The notes: generated by a model not told the origin, from the sequence alone. DNA of 64,000 bases from Brevibacterium sp. XM4083 (GCF_006489205.2 NZ_VFYR02000002.1:248001-312000); one strand, 5' to 3'. Positions 8,567-17,530 are shown, counted from the stretch's first letter. A program made the numbers and translations.

Positions 8567-9781
8567 TCAGGCTGCGGTGTCGATGTATCCGGCGATGACG
8601 TCGGCGTAGATCGACTCGAACGTGTCGAGCGTGTACTCGATGTCATGGGTGGCGACGACGTCGAGGGAGGCCCGGGACATCGCCTCGCGCTCCTCGGGCG
8701 TCTGCGTGCAGATGCGGGTGAAGCGATCGGCAAGGGCCTCGACGTCCCGCGGCGGGAACAGGTAGCCGTTGACGCCGTCGCGGACGAGGTGGGGCAGGGC
8801 GACGGCGTCGGCGAGGACGACGGGTTTGCGCGAGGCCAGGGCCTCGAGCGTGGCGATCGACTGGAGTTCGGCCGTCGAGGGCATGCAGAAGAACGCGCAC
8901 CGGGCATAGGCGTCCATGAGCGCGGAGTCGCTGATCTTGCCGAGGACGTGGATGCGGTCGGCGATGCCGAGTTCGGCGGCGAGTGCCTTGAGCGGCTCCT
9001 CCTGATCGCCGCCGCCGACGATGTCGGCCTCGAGCCCGAGTGCCGGGTCGGTGAGCGCGACGGCGCGGACGATGTCCTCAGCGTGCTTCTCCGCCGAGAG
9101 CCGACCGACGAAGAGGACTCGCGGGGCGGCCGCCTCGGTGCCGGTCGAGGAGCCCTTCCCACCGATGGCCGGCTGCTTGAGGTGGGAGAACCGGTCGAGG
9201 TCGATGCCGCAGGAGACGGCGCGGATGGGGGAGCTGAACCCGTTCTGGGTGAGCAGGTCAGCGGCGAGCTGCGTGGGGACGGTGATGAACTCCGCGGACT
9301 GGAACTTCCGGCGCAGATCCCACCACGCCAGCGCTGTGCCGCCGTCGACGAGCGGCTTGGGCACCCGGAGGTAGGGGCGGACGTTCTCGGGCATGAAGTG
9401 GTTCGTCGCGACGACGGGGATGCCGCGCTTGTGCGATTCGGAGAACGCGTAGCGGCCGATGACGAAGTGCGCCTGCGTGTGGACGACGTCGGGCTTGAGG
9501 GTGTCGAGGAGGCGGGCGATCTCCGGTTTCGTCTCCCACGGCATGCAGATCGTCCACGTGGGGTGGAGCATCCAGCGGTGGGAGGTGAGCCGGTGGACGG
9601 TGACGCCGTTCTCCACACTCACCGACGGGGTGCCGGTCGCCGACGGGCAGGCGACGTGGACGTCATGTCCGCGGGCGGCGAGTCCCGCTGCCAGGCGTTC
9701 GGCGAACTTCGCCGCTCCGTTGACCTCGGGGGCGTAGGTCTCGCTGGGGATGAGGATGCGACGGGTCGATTGTGCGGACAG
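8567..9781 (-). CDS. GT4 family glycosyltransferase, apparent CTG start
   Basis: This 404-aa GT-B fold enzyme should transfer a sugar from a nucleotide donor to a lipid or glycan acceptor. The N-terminal domain begins RRILIPSETYAPEVNGAAKFAERLAAGLAARGHDV, the family's acceptor-side signature, so the gene must start upstream of the first ATG/GTG at 9622. In frame, only TGA-GCT-CTG precedes it. CTG at 9779-9781 has a GAGGAG ribosome site about nine bases upstream, so I place the start there. The C-terminal donor domain has FVGRLSAEKHAEDIV and the E-rich motif FCMPSTAELQSIATLEALA. It follows the DMT transporter stop by three bases in the same frame. Confidence 0.8.
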   Translation of the reverse strand: MSAQSTRRILIPSETYAPEVNGAAKFAERLAAGLAARGHDVHVACPSATGTPSVSVENGVTVHRLTSHRWMLHPTWTICMPWETKPEIARLLDTLKPDVVHTQAHFVIGRYAFSESHKRGIPVVATNHFMPENVRPYLRVPKPLVDGGTALAWWDLRRKFQSAEFITVPTQLAADLLTQNGFSSPIRAVSCGIDLDRFSHLKQPAIGGKGSSTGTEAAAPRVLFVGRLSAEKHAEDIVRAVALTDPALGLEADIVGGGDQEEPLKALAAELGIADRIHVLGKISDSALMDAYARCAFFCMPSTAELQSIATLEALASRKPVVLADAVALPHLVRDGVNGYLFPPRDVEALADRFTRICTQTPEEREAMSRASLDVVATHDIEYTLDTFESIYADVIAGYIDTAA

Positions 9782-9784
9782 AGC

Positions 9785-10696
9785 TCAACTCTCCTCGGTG
9801 TCGGTCAACTGATCGGTCTGGCGGGCGTCGCGGCGTTCGTCCTCGCGATCCTTGACATCGGGATGATACCGCGACAATACAACGACCCCGAGACACGCGA
9901 CCAATCCTGTGATCGTGATGACAACGACGAGCCACGGGGGAGCCGTATGGGCCTCACCGAGGACGACGGAGCCGAGGATGACCGCGGCGATGGGATCGAC
10001 GACGGTGAGCCCGGCGATGACCATCTCCGGGGGGCCGGCGGCGTACGAGTTCTGCACGAACCAGGAGCCCAGGGCCGCGGCGATGACGAGGGCGGCGACG
10101 TTGAGCCACGTGACGTTCTCGATGCCGGCGCGGAGGAATTGGACGCTGACGAGGTGGGCGTTCGTCGCCACGCACGCGAAGAGCAGGCCCGCCGCGGTGA
10201 TGAGGACGAGCTGCGGGGCATGGCGGAAGAAGAGCATGACGATGAGTCCGGCGGCGACGATGACGCCGGTGATCCACACGAGCGGCAGGGCATCGGCGCC
10301 GAGGTGGACCGATGTCCGCGCGGTCGTGGCCGACAGGGCGACGAAGACCGTGACGCCGACGGTGCACCACACGACGGCCTGGACGAGGCGGCGGTTGACC
10401 TTGAGTCCGCGGTACTTCACGCCGAGGAGGACGGAGACGATGAGGGAGAACGCCCCGATCGGCTGGACGACCATGACGGGGGCGAGGGCCAGCGCCAGGA
10501 AGTTCCCCAGGGTGCCGAGGCCGAGGATGAAGAGCCCGAGCAGCCATTTCCGGTTCCCCAGCAGCTCCTTGAAGTGCGCCCAGCTCAGACCGTCGTGCGA
10601 ATTGTCCTGATCGGCGACGGCGTCGTGCTGGTAGAGGGCCCCGTACGCGAGGGCCACAGCTGCCAGAACGGCTAAGGCGATGGCCACAATGGTCAC
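9785..10696 (-). CDS. DMT/EamA-like multi-spanning membrane protein
   Basis: This 303-aa protein has about nine to ten hydrophobic helices in two similar halves, as in drug/metabolite-type transporters. Motifs include LGTLGNFLALALAPVMVVQPIGAFSLIVSVLLG and a second-half counterpart GPPEMVIAGLTVVDPIAAVILGSVVLGE. It resembles the actinobacterial DMT-family proteins often found beside glycosyltransferases. GTG at 10696 starts directly before the first helix (VTIVAIALAVLAAV). The longer upstream frame is polar and unlikely to be translated. The substrate is unknown. The C-terminal tail is charged and cytoplasmic-looking. Confidence 0.75.
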   Translation of the reverse strand: MTIVAIALAVLAAVALAYGALYQHDAVADQDNSHDGLSWAHFKELLGNRKWLLGLFILGLGTLGNFLALALAPVMVVQPIGAFSLIVSVLLGVKYRGLKVNRRLVQAVVWCTVGVTVFVALSATTARTSVHLGADALPLVWITGVIVAAGLIVMLFFRHAPQLVLITAAGLLFACVATNAHLVSVQFLRAGIENVTWLNVAALVIAAALGSWFVQNSYAAGPPEMVIAGLTVVDPIAAVILGSVVLGEAHTAPPWLVVVITITGLVACLGVVVLSRYHPDVKDREDERRDARQTDQLTDTEES

Positions 10697-10951
10697 GTGT
10701 TCTGCTTCCGTCGGGGATGGCTCGAAAGGGTCACCCCCGATGTTACAGTGCGGTACGCGGCAGCGTCGTGCGCGCGGGGCGATTGTCCGGTTCCCCGTCT
10801 CGCCGAGGTGGGGGAAACCGGAGGTGCCCACCGCGGCACCTCGAGGATCGGCACGAGCGGCGCTGGTGTGACCTAACGCACTGGGCGCCGCTTTGGCGAG
10901 GTCGGCTCACCTTTGCTATGCTGATTTCTCGTGCGCAGGTCACTGCCACAT

Positions 10952-11024
10952 TCCTCCGTAGCTCAGTTGGCAGAGCATTCGACTGTTAATCGAAGGGTCG
11001 CTGGTTCGAGCCCAGCCGGGGGAG
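10952..11024 (+). tRNA. tRNA-Asn (GTT)
   Basis: A complete 73-nt cloverleaf: acceptor TCCTCCG pairs with CGGGGGA, anticodon GTT is at 10985-10987 within the loop CTGTTAA, and the T-arm is GCTGG-TTCGAGC-CCAGC. The discriminator is G and CCA is not encoded. A TATGCT box upstream may be its -10 element. Confidence 0.95.
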
Positions 11025-11030
11025 CAGAGC

Positions 11031-11062
11031 AAGGCCCCGTCGTTCGCGACGGGGCCTTCGTC
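11031..11062 (+). terminator. Terminator after tRNA-Asn
   Basis: A perfect 12-bp stem, 11031-11042 with 11047-11058, closes a TTCG tetraloop and is followed by a T-containing tail. It starts six bases after the tRNA. Confidence 0.85.
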
Positions 11063-11169
11063 GTTCCCTGCGTGCCCGCACTGGTAGGCGCGAGCCGTCG
11101 CCGCCCAAGCCCGCCGCGACACCTGTGATCAGCCGGAATAATTGAACCGTCAACCAGGTTGCCATCAGT

Positions 11170-12222
11170 ATGAAGGCATTCGGATTCTTGAGTTTCGGCC
11201 ATTACGGACCAGGCGCGGCCCCAGGGGAGTACGGCGCGAAGGAAGCGCTGAAGCAGGCCGTCGAGATCGGCGTCGGCGCCGATGAGATCGGCGTCAACGG
11301 AGCGTACTTCCGGGTCCACCACTTCGCACGGCAGGCGGCGTCGCCGATTCCCGTCCTCAGCGCGATCGCTGCGAAGACGAAGCACATCGAGGTCGGCACC
11401 GGCGTCATCGACATGCGGTATGAGAATCCGCTCTACCTCGCCGAGGAGGCCGCAGCGCTCGACATCCTCGCCGACGGCCGGGTGGCCCTCGGTGTCAGCC
11501 GGGGATCACCGGAGCCGGCCGAACGCGGGTGGGAGGCCTTCGGCTATCTCGATGCCGAGGACGCCAAGGGGGCGAACATCGCCCGCGCGAAGTTCGGGAA
11601 GTTCATGGCCGCGATCAAGGGCGAGAAGATGGCACCGGCGGATCCGAAGCAGTTCGGTCCCGGTGCCCGGCTCTCCATCGAACCGCATGCCCCCGGCCTC
11701 GACCGCCGCATCTGGTGGGGTGCGGCGACCCGAGCGACGGGGGAGTGGGCGGCCGAACAGGGCGTCAACCTCATGAGTTCGACCCTGCTCACCGAGGCGA
11801 CCGGCGATTCGTTCGCCGACCTCCAGCGCGAGCAGATCGACAAGTTCCGCGAAGCATGGAAGGAAGCCGGTCACGACTGGACCCCGCGAGTGTCGGTGAG
11901 CCGCAGCATCTTCCCGATCACTACCGATCTCGACGACCTCTACTTCGGGCGGCGCTCCCATGAGGACGGCGACCAGATCGGCATCATCGATGACATGCGC
12001 TCGACGTTCGGCAAGACCTACGCGGCGGCCCCGGACGTCCTCATCGAACAGCTCAAGGACGACCCGGCGATCGAAGCCGCCGACACGGTCATGCTGACGA
12101 TCCCCAGCCAGATCGGCGTCGACTACAATCTCCACGTCCTCCAGTCCTTCGCCGAGCACGTCGCTCCGGCACTGGGCTGGAAGCCGAACTGGGAGGGCCC
12201 GGTCACCGGCTACCCGATCTGA
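11170..12222 (+). CDS. LLM-class flavin-dependent oxidoreductase
   Basis: This 350-aa luciferase-like TIM-barrel enzyme belongs to the bacterial LLM flavin-dependent class. Characteristic segments are NGAYFRVHHFARQAASPIPVLSAIAAKTKHIEVGTGVIDMRYENPLYLAEEAAALDILADGRVALGVSRGSPE, covering the flavin-binding strands. The substrate cannot be assigned; members oxidise alkanes, sulfonates, F420-linked substrates and others. The gene is monocistronic, between the tRNA-Asn terminator and a strong terminator at 12233. Confidence 0.85.
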   Translation: MKAFGFLSFGHYGPGAAPGEYGAKEALKQAVEIGVGADEIGVNGAYFRVHHFARQAASPIPVLSAIAAKTKHIEVGTGVIDMRYENPLYLAEEAAALDILADGRVALGVSRGSPEPAERGWEAFGYLDAEDAKGANIARAKFGKFMAAIKGEKMAPADPKQFGPGARLSIEPHAPGLDRRIWWGAATRATGEWAAEQGVNLMSSTLLTEATGDSFADLQREQIDKFREAWKEAGHDWTPRVSVSRSIFPITTDLDDLYFGRRSHEDGDQIGIIDDMRSTFGKTYAAAPDVLIEQLKDDPAIEAADTVMLTIPSQIGVDYNLHVLQSFAEHVAPALGWKPNWEGPVTGYPI

Positions 12223-12232
12223 TCCGCTCCAT

Positions 12233-12271
12233 AGCAGGGCCCGGCGCACACCTCGTGCACCGGGCCCTGCT
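12233..12271 (+). terminator. Bidirectional terminator
   Basis: A 12-bp stem (12233-12244 with 12260-12271) has additional pairing inside. It lies between convergent genes, the LLM oxidoreductase on plus and the CPBP protease on minus. Confidence 0.8.
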
Positions 12272-12355
12272 GTGCGTCATGACGGTACTGCCGGTGGTGC
12301 GCCCGGTCTCGCCGAGACGATGGTCGAGGTCATGCTTCTTTCCGTCTGTAACTGC

Positions 12356-13261
12356 TCAGAGGGGGTCGGCCGTCGCCGCACGCCGCCGCCGGCGGACCAT
12401 GATGACGGCGACGATCGTGCCGAGAGCGAGCATGAGCGAGGACACGAGACTGCCCTCGAAGCCGAACGATCCGCCTGAGATCAGGTCGCTGGCACCGGGG
12501 GTCGGGCGGAAGGAGAGGACGGAGGTCTCGACGTCCATGTTCGAGACATGGGCACCCCAGAGGTTGCCCTGACCCCAGTTCCATACGGCATGGAACGCAC
12601 AGACGCCCCAGAGCCCCTCCTCGGCGAGCGACCAGAAGCCGAGGAACACCGCCACGAGGACGAGATTGAGCACGGGCACGACGGTGATGCCGCCGTTGGC
12701 GCCGTGAAGAAGAGTGAACCACACCGTCTGGACGACGAAGGCCGCGAGCAGTCCCCACTTCCAGGACACGGCCTGGACGAGGTAGCCGCGGGCGAAGAGC
12801 TCCTCGGTGCTGCCCTGGATCGTGAAGCCGACGAGGAGGACGAGTGCGGGAAGCAGCGCATTCCAGTTCGGCGCGCCGAGGGTCCCCTGACCGGTCGCGA
12901 CGGTGATGAGGGCGACCGCGGAGATCATGACGAGGCCGATGAGCGCTCCGCGGAGGATCTTCACCCCCGCCGAGGGCGCGGCGAAGCCGAGCGAGCGGAT
13001 CGGTCGGCGCTCCTTGAACCGGACCCAGAGCATGAGGAGGATCGCTCCGACCCCGAAGCTGCCGGTGAGCACCGCCTGTTGGACGAAGGTGAGTCCGGCT
13101 CCCTCGGTCGGCAGACCGGCCGGCAGGGCCGCGAGCTGGGCGACGAAGAAGATCACGGTGGCGATGACGATGCCGAGGATCGGACCCGTCGGCCGCTGGG
13201 CCTGACCCATCGCCGCAGGGAATGTCAGGGACTGAGCTGGGTTGCCGTTCGGATTCATCAT
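12356..13261 (-). CDS. CPBP family intramembrane metalloprotease
   Basis: This 301-aa protein has about eight hydrophobic segments and the Abi/CPBP motifs: EELFARGY with the paired glutamates and arginine, FTLLHGAN with a catalytic histidine, and HAVWNW. The family includes CAAX prenyl proteases, bacteriocin-immunity proteins and scaffold proteins. The substrate here is unknown. The start may be either of two adjacent ATG codons. It is divergent from the MFS transporter, with 167 bp between them for both promoters. Confidence 0.85.
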   Translation of the reverse strand: MMNPNGNPAQSLTFPAAMGQAQRPTGPILGIVIATVIFFVAQLAALPAGLPTEGAGLTFVQQAVLTGSFGVGAILLMLWVRFKERRPIRSLGFAAPSAGVKILRGALIGLVMISAVALITVATGQGTLGAPNWNALLPALVLLVGFTIQGSTEELFARGYLVQAVSWKWGLLAAFVVQTVWFTLLHGANGGITVVPVLNLVLVAVFLGFWSLAEEGLWGVCAFHAVWNWGQGNLWGAHVSNMDVETSVLSFRPTPGASDLISGGSFGFEGSLVSSLMLALGTIVAVIMVRRRRRAATADPL

Positions 13262-13428
13262 GGTCCGATCGTCGCGGTGGGAGGGGAGGTCGCCCTACCG
13301 TCACACGCTCACGGGCCGGTGTCAACGGGTGGTCCCACCGCGCCGGCCACCGGGCAAGGGGATAGGATCGCCAGCGGGAGGACGGTCGACGGTGACGTCG
13401 GCTGTCGAGAACGGTCGAAAGGTGTGGA

Positions 13429-14892
13429 ATGGCTGCTGGCGGCGGAATGACTCAGGTGCAGAAGCGGATCCTCCTCGTCGCTCTCGTCCCGCTGTTCATG
13501 TCCCTGCTGTCGGTGTCGATCATCAACGTCGTCCTCCCGGCGATCGAACGCGACCTCGGCGCCTCAACCTCCGCTCTGCAGTGGGTCCTCACCGGGTATG
13601 CGCTCTCCTTCGGCGTCGTCCTCGTCGCGGCCGGTCGCGCCGGCGACGTCTTCGGCCGGGCCCAGCTCTTCATCGCCGGGGTCAGCCTCTTCGGCATCTC
13701 CTCGCTCGTGTCGGGGCTTGCCCCGGACCCGATCACCCTCAACATCGCCCGCGTCGTCATGGGCCTGGGCTCGGGGCTGCTCAACCCGCAGGTCGTCGGT
13801 CTCCTCCAGCAGTACTTCGAAGGACCGCGCCGCGGTCGTGCCTTCGGCCTCATGGGCACGATCGTCGGTCTGTCGGTGGCGATCGGACCGGTGCTCGGCG
13901 GTGTCCTCATCGCGATCTTCGGCAATGCCTTCGGATGGCGGGCGGCGTTCCTCGTCAACGTCCCGTTCGCCATCCTCGCCGTGATCTTCGCGATCGTCTG
14001 GCTGCCGAAGTCCGCGTGGGGCCCGGCTGTCGACCAGACCGACCCCATCGACGAGGCGGTGCCCCCGGCCCAGCGTCGGCACCGGCACGATCTCGACCCC
14101 GTCGGCGTCATCCTCCTCGGCCTCGGCGTCCTCCTCGTCCTTCTGCCGTTCGTCGAATCCTCCGTCGGCTGGTTCGTGTGGTTCGCCCTGCCGCTCGGAC
14201 TCGTCGTCATCTGGGCGTGGACGAAGTGGGAGCGACGGTACGAATCGCGTGGCCGGACCCCGATGGTCGAACTCGACCTCTTCGCGATCAAGAGCTTCAG
14301 CAACGGCTCGATCATCATCGCCCTCTACTTCATGGGGGTGACGAGTGTGTGGGTGATCGTCGCGATGTTCATGCAGCAGGGCCTCGGTCACACCGCACTG
14401 GCCTCGGGGCTCATCGGGCTGCCCGCCGCGCTGCTCTCGGCCCTGTCGGCCGACATTTCCGGGCGCTACGTCTTCCAGGCCGGGCGCCGCCTCGTCGTCT
14501 GGGGCATCGTCACCTGCCTCTTCGGTCTGCTCTCCTCGGTCCTCGTCGTCGCCCTCCTCGCCCAGGGCATCGGCAGCGAATGGTGGCTGCTGCTCACCCT
14601 CAGCTTCGTCGGCATCGCGCAGGGCATGGTCATCAGCCCGAACCAAACGCTCACGCTCAACGAGGTGCCGCTCAAGTACGCCGGATCGGCCGGGGGAGTG
14701 CTGCAGACCGGTCAGCGCATCGGCACCTCGATGGGGTTGGCGATCCTCACCGCGGTCGCCTTCGCCGTCGTCGCGGTCAGCGACTGGGATCTCGGGCTCA
14801 TCGTCGCGTTCCTGGCAATCGCCGTTGTCGTCATCATCGCCGGCATCGTCGGGATCGCCGAGGTCAGGCGCACGCGGCGACCTCAGCTGTGA
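13429..14892 (+). CDS. MFS drug efflux transporter, DHA2 family
   Basis: This 487-aa protein has 14 predicted membrane helices, the layout of EmrB/QacA-type proton-coupled exporters. It opens RILLVALVPLFMSLLSVSIINVVLPAIERDLGAS, has the motif A-like loop GRAGDVFGRAQLF and motif C-like GLSVAIGPVLGG. A basic cytoplasmic loop near residue 205 separates the halves. An AAAGG ribosome site precedes ATG 13429. The exported compound is unknown, and no regulator is adjacent. Confidence 0.85.
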   Translation: MAAGGGMTQVQKRILLVALVPLFMSLLSVSIINVVLPAIERDLGASTSALQWVLTGYALSFGVVLVAAGRAGDVFGRAQLFIAGVSLFGISSLVSGLAPDPITLNIARVVMGLGSGLLNPQVVGLLQQYFEGPRRGRAFGLMGTIVGLSVAIGPVLGGVLIAIFGNAFGWRAAFLVNVPFAILAVIFAIVWLPKSAWGPAVDQTDPIDEAVPPAQRRHRHDLDPVGVILLGLGVLLVLLPFVESSVGWFVWFALPLGLVVIWAWTKWERRYESRGRTPMVELDLFAIKSFSNGSIIIALYFMGVTSVWVIVAMFMQQGLGHTALASGLIGLPAALLSALSADISGRYVFQAGRRLVVWGIVTCLFGLLSSVLVVALLAQGIGSEWWLLLTLSFVGIAQGMVISPNQTLTLNEVPLKYAGSAGGVLQTGQRIGTSMGLAILTAVAFAVVAVSDWDLGLIVAFLAIAVVVIIAGIVGIAEVRRTRRPQL

Positions 14893-14979
14893 GCGGAATA
14901 ATGTTATCGAATCCAAACCGTTGACCGGACACGACTGTGGAAGACTGTGTACGCAGGTTTTCACAGGGAAGGACAGACG

Positions 14980-16236
14980 GTGGTAGGCACGGCGAACGAT
15001 CAGGACCTGGCCCTCGAGGAGCTGGTGCGGTCGGGAGGGATCGAGACCTTCTTCGCACCCGTGGTCGACTCCTTCACCTTCGACACCGTGGGCTATCAGA
15101 TCCTCCAAGCGCCGATCGGCGACCCCGCTCTCGGCCACGCCGAGTCGGAGAACCTGCGCCAGGCGATGCACGCCTCAGCGATGATCGGCGACATCGACGC
15201 CTCGATGCGGGCGACCGCCCTGCGCACCGCCGAGGCGGCCGGACTGCCGAACTCCAACCGCCTCTTCCTCCACGCTGAGGAGGAGTCCTTCGCCACGCTC
15301 GAGGATCGGACGGCCGAACCCGATCGCTCGTGCATCCTCCAGCTCGACGCCGACCGCGTCTCCTCCTCCCCGGCCTCTGTCCTCCGCTCAGTGCGCCAGG
15401 CCCGGTCGATGGGGTGGGGTGTGGGAATGTCGTCGGTGGGACCCGACCTGCGCAGCACGTCGTTCGTGCCGCTCGTCAACCCCTCGGTCGTCGGACTGCA
15501 CCCCGACGTCCTCACCATCGAGTGCAGTGCGCAGCTGGCCGAGCTCAATCGGCTCCTCCATGCCCATCTCGAGCGGACCGGTGCGGTCATCCTCGCCGAG
15601 GGGGTCTCGAGCGAGGACGACCTCGACCGGGTGCAGGCGCTCGGCGCGCGTTTCATGTCGGGGCCGTACTTCGGTCGTTCGACCCGTGAGCCCGAGCCGT
15701 TCGCGCCTCCGGTCGAAGACGCTCTCGCCGATCACCATTCGCGCAACCTCCCGGCGCTCGGCACTCCGTACTCGATTGCGCAGGGGCTGCGGCGCGAGCC
15801 TCTCGTGATGAACCGCGAACTGCTCATCGCCCAGATCGCCGCCCTCGAGGAGCGGGCTCTGGCCTCCGGTGCGGCGACGATCACGCTCGGCGTCTTCGGG
15901 GACGAGGAGTCGTTCTCCCAGGAGACCTATGACCGGTATGAGCGGATCCGCGACACGGTCGGCCTCACAGCGATGTTCTCCGGCGGCTTCACGACTCCGC
16001 CGGTGCCTGGAGTTCGCGGGGGAGTCGTCGACGCCTCCGATCCGATGCGCAAGGAGCACGGAGTGGTCGTCGTCGGACCCGACTGGTCGGGTCTCGTGGC
16101 CGCCGCCCGCCGCAACGATCCCGGCAGCGACGGACAGGTCGAGTACGACGTCTACATCACCACAGAGCGCTACACGTGCGTCGATGCCGCCCGCAGCGTG
16201 CTCACTCGGATCTCTCCGAGCACCTCGGCGCACTGA
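14980..16236 (+). CDS. Degenerate EAL domain plus DICT sensory domain protein
   Basis: This 418-aa protein has an EAL-fold N-terminal half and a DICT-type C-terminal half (about residues 258-410). The EAL catalytic signature is lost: the family motif reads GYQILQAP instead of EAL-containing text, and the metal-binding DDFG segment is replaced by SSVG, while the late AEGVSSEDDLDRVQALGARFMSGPYFG region survives. It is therefore unlikely to hydrolyse cyclic di-GMP and more likely to sense or bind a ligand. GTG 14980 is chosen because GGAAGGA ends six bases upstream. GTG 14947 is an alternative. Confidence 0.7.
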   Translation: MVGTANDQDLALEELVRSGGIETFFAPVVDSFTFDTVGYQILQAPIGDPALGHAESENLRQAMHASAMIGDIDASMRATALRTAEAAGLPNSNRLFLHAEEESFATLEDRTAEPDRSCILQLDADRVSSSPASVLRSVRQARSMGWGVGMSSVGPDLRSTSFVPLVNPSVVGLHPDVLTIECSAQLAELNRLLHAHLERTGAVILAEGVSSEDDLDRVQALGARFMSGPYFGRSTREPEPFAPPVEDALADHHSRNLPALGTPYSIAQGLRREPLVMNRELLIAQIAALEERALASGAATITLGVFGDEESFSQETYDRYERIRDTVGLTAMFSGGFTTPPVPGVRGGVVDASDPMRKEHGVVVVGPDWSGLVAAARRNDPGSDGQVEYDVYITTERYTCVDAARSVLTRISPSTSAH

Positions 16237-16357
16237 CCCGTTCGCCGCGCAGTTCGCCCACCGTCGAGCAAGCTCCGCCGGCTCTGCGTCGTAGGTCTCC
16301 CGCGATCCGCGCGAAATGGGAGCTGCCGGACTTCTGGTGCTAATCTGGTCAGGGCTC

Positions 16358-16431
16358 GCCCCCGTAGCTCAGCTGGTCAGAGCAGGGAACTCATAATTCT
16401 TTGGTCGCCGGTTCAAGTCCGGCCGGGGGCA
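16358..16431 (+). tRNA. tRNA with CAT anticodon (elongator Met, or Ile2)
   Basis: A 74-nt cloverleaf: acceptor GCCCCCG with CGGGGGC, D-arm TAGCTCAGCTGGTCAGAGC, anticodon CAT at 16392-16394, T-arm GCCGG-TTCAAGT-CCGGC, discriminator A. It is not the initiator, which would lack the Watson-Crick first pair. Elongator Met is more likely than lysidine-modified Ile, but the sequence alone does not settle it. Confidence 0.9.
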
Positions 16432-16444
16432 CCCCTGTGCGATC

Positions 16445-16484
16445 GCCCCGCAACCCTCACCGCGGTGAGAGGTGCGGGGCTTCG
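16445..16484 (+). terminator. Terminator after tRNA (CAT)
   Basis: Outer stem GCCCCGCA (16445-16452) pairs with TGCGGGGC (16473-16480), with an inner stem CTCACC/GGTGAG and a following TTCGTCGT tail. It may also serve the minus-strand ArsR fusion gene. Confidence 0.75.
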
Positions 16485-16516
16485 TCGTCACCCGACACCG
16501 CCAATGAGGCTCGACC

Positions 16517-17317
16517 TCAGCTGTGCATCGGCGCACCGGTCTCGATCCAGGTTTTGAGGTTGGAGATGAGGACCAGGCTGCCGTGGTCGACCTGGCGGGC
16601 GGTCTCAGTGGACGGGTCGAGGTCGAAGTGTTCGATCGTCACCAGCGTGGATCCGTCGCGGGACTCGAGGGACCACACGAGGCGGAAGGGGGCCTCCGGA
16701 GCGACGGCGTCGTCCCAGACCGGAGAGAAGGTCATCTCCAGGCGGTGGCCGGGGTCGGCTGCGATGATCGTGCCCTCAGCGGCTTTTCGGCCGTCAGGGT
16801 AGGTGTAGGTGTACGCGGTGCCGGGCTCCAGTGACGAGTTGAGCGTCGTGGTGAAGTACCACGAGGAACTCTCCTCGGTCAGTGCGGTCCAGACCCGTTC
16901 GGGTGAGGCGTCGATGACGATGGCGTGGCGGTGCAGCGGTGTCGTGGTGCTCATGATCTCCGGTCTCCGTTCGGAGGTGCTCTTCAGTCGGTTCAAAGCC
17001 TGCCCCCACTCGAACGCGTAGTCGTCGAGCCAGCGGTGTGCCAGCGCGACCAGCGGTGCGGCATTGAGATAGCAGTGGCGGATTCGCCCGGCTTTGTGCG
17101 AGGTGACCAATCCTGCGTCCTCGAGCACACCCACGTGCTTGAGGACGGCATGGCGTCCGAGTGCGGGCAGGACCTGCCCGAGCTCGCTCACGCTCTGCCC
17201 GTCTCGGTCGTGGAGGGCGTCGAGAAGAGCCCGCCGGCTCGGATGGGAGAGCGCCAGGAGGACCGCGTCGTCATCGGAAGTCGCCACGGACGCAACAATA
17301 GGTGACTCATGAGTCAC
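16517..17317 (-). CDS. ArsR-family regulator fused to SRPBCC (AHSA1) domain
   Basis: This 266-aa two-domain protein has an N-terminal winged helix (about residues 15-100: LALSHPSRRALLDALHDRDGQSVSELGQVLP, HVGVLEDAGLVTSHKAGRIRHCYLN) and a C-terminal START/AHSA1-type ligand-binding domain (about residues 125-260: ASPERVWTALTEESSSWYFTTTLNSSLEPGTAYTYTYPDG). These two domains are more often separate neighbouring genes. Fusion suggests a ligand-responsive repressor. The start is uncertain: GTG 17317 lies inside a perfect 20-bp palindrome, while GTG 17287 lies just after it and would leave the palindrome as an operator. No clear metal-binding cysteines are seen. Confidence 0.8.
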   Translation of the reverse strand: MTHESPIVASVATSDDDAVLLALSHPSRRALLDALHDRDGQSVSELGQVLPALGRHAVLKHVGVLEDAGLVTSHKAGRIRHCYLNAAPLVALAHRWLDDYAFEWGQALNRLKSTSERRPEIMSTTTPLHRHAIVIDASPERVWTALTEESSSWYFTTTLNSSLEPGTAYTYTYPDGRKAAEGTIIAADPGHRLEMTFSPVWDDAVAPEAPFRLVWSLESRDGSTLVTIEHFDLDPSTETARQVDHGSLVLISNLKTWIETGAPMHS

Positions 17318-17319
17318 CT
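17300..17319. promoter_or_regulatory. Perfect 20-bp palindrome, probable ArsR operator
   Basis: AGGTGACTCA followed by its exact complement TGAGTCACCT covers 17300-17319 at the 5' end of the ArsR-SRPBCC gene. ArsR repressors bind such dyads over their own promoters. A TAGACA box lies just upstream on the minus strand. Confidence 0.65.
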
Positions 17320-17530
17320 GTCTAGACCCGGCCTGGACCCGATTCGATAGGCAAAGACGTCGGCTGCGACCCCAGCCCGGGGAACCGCGAAGGCAATCGG
17401 TCTCCAGGAGAGAGCTCGATCATTAAATCTCTGCCTGATGATCATTCACAATGATTTGCTTTTCATTGAGGGCACGGAGGTTCATGCTGAAAGGGAGCGA
17501 AAGTCGCTGCACAGGTGGGAGGAGTTGGTG

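Noticed and set aside
8536-8574. Terminator between gluQ and the glycosyltransferase gene
   Set aside because: The two small hairpins have a bulge or only six pairs and overlap the coding end; support is too weak.
8645-10675. 676-codon open frame on the plus strand opposite the glycosyltransferase and DMT genes
   Set aside because: It spans two recognised genes, has no domain, and its composition is that of an antisense shadow.
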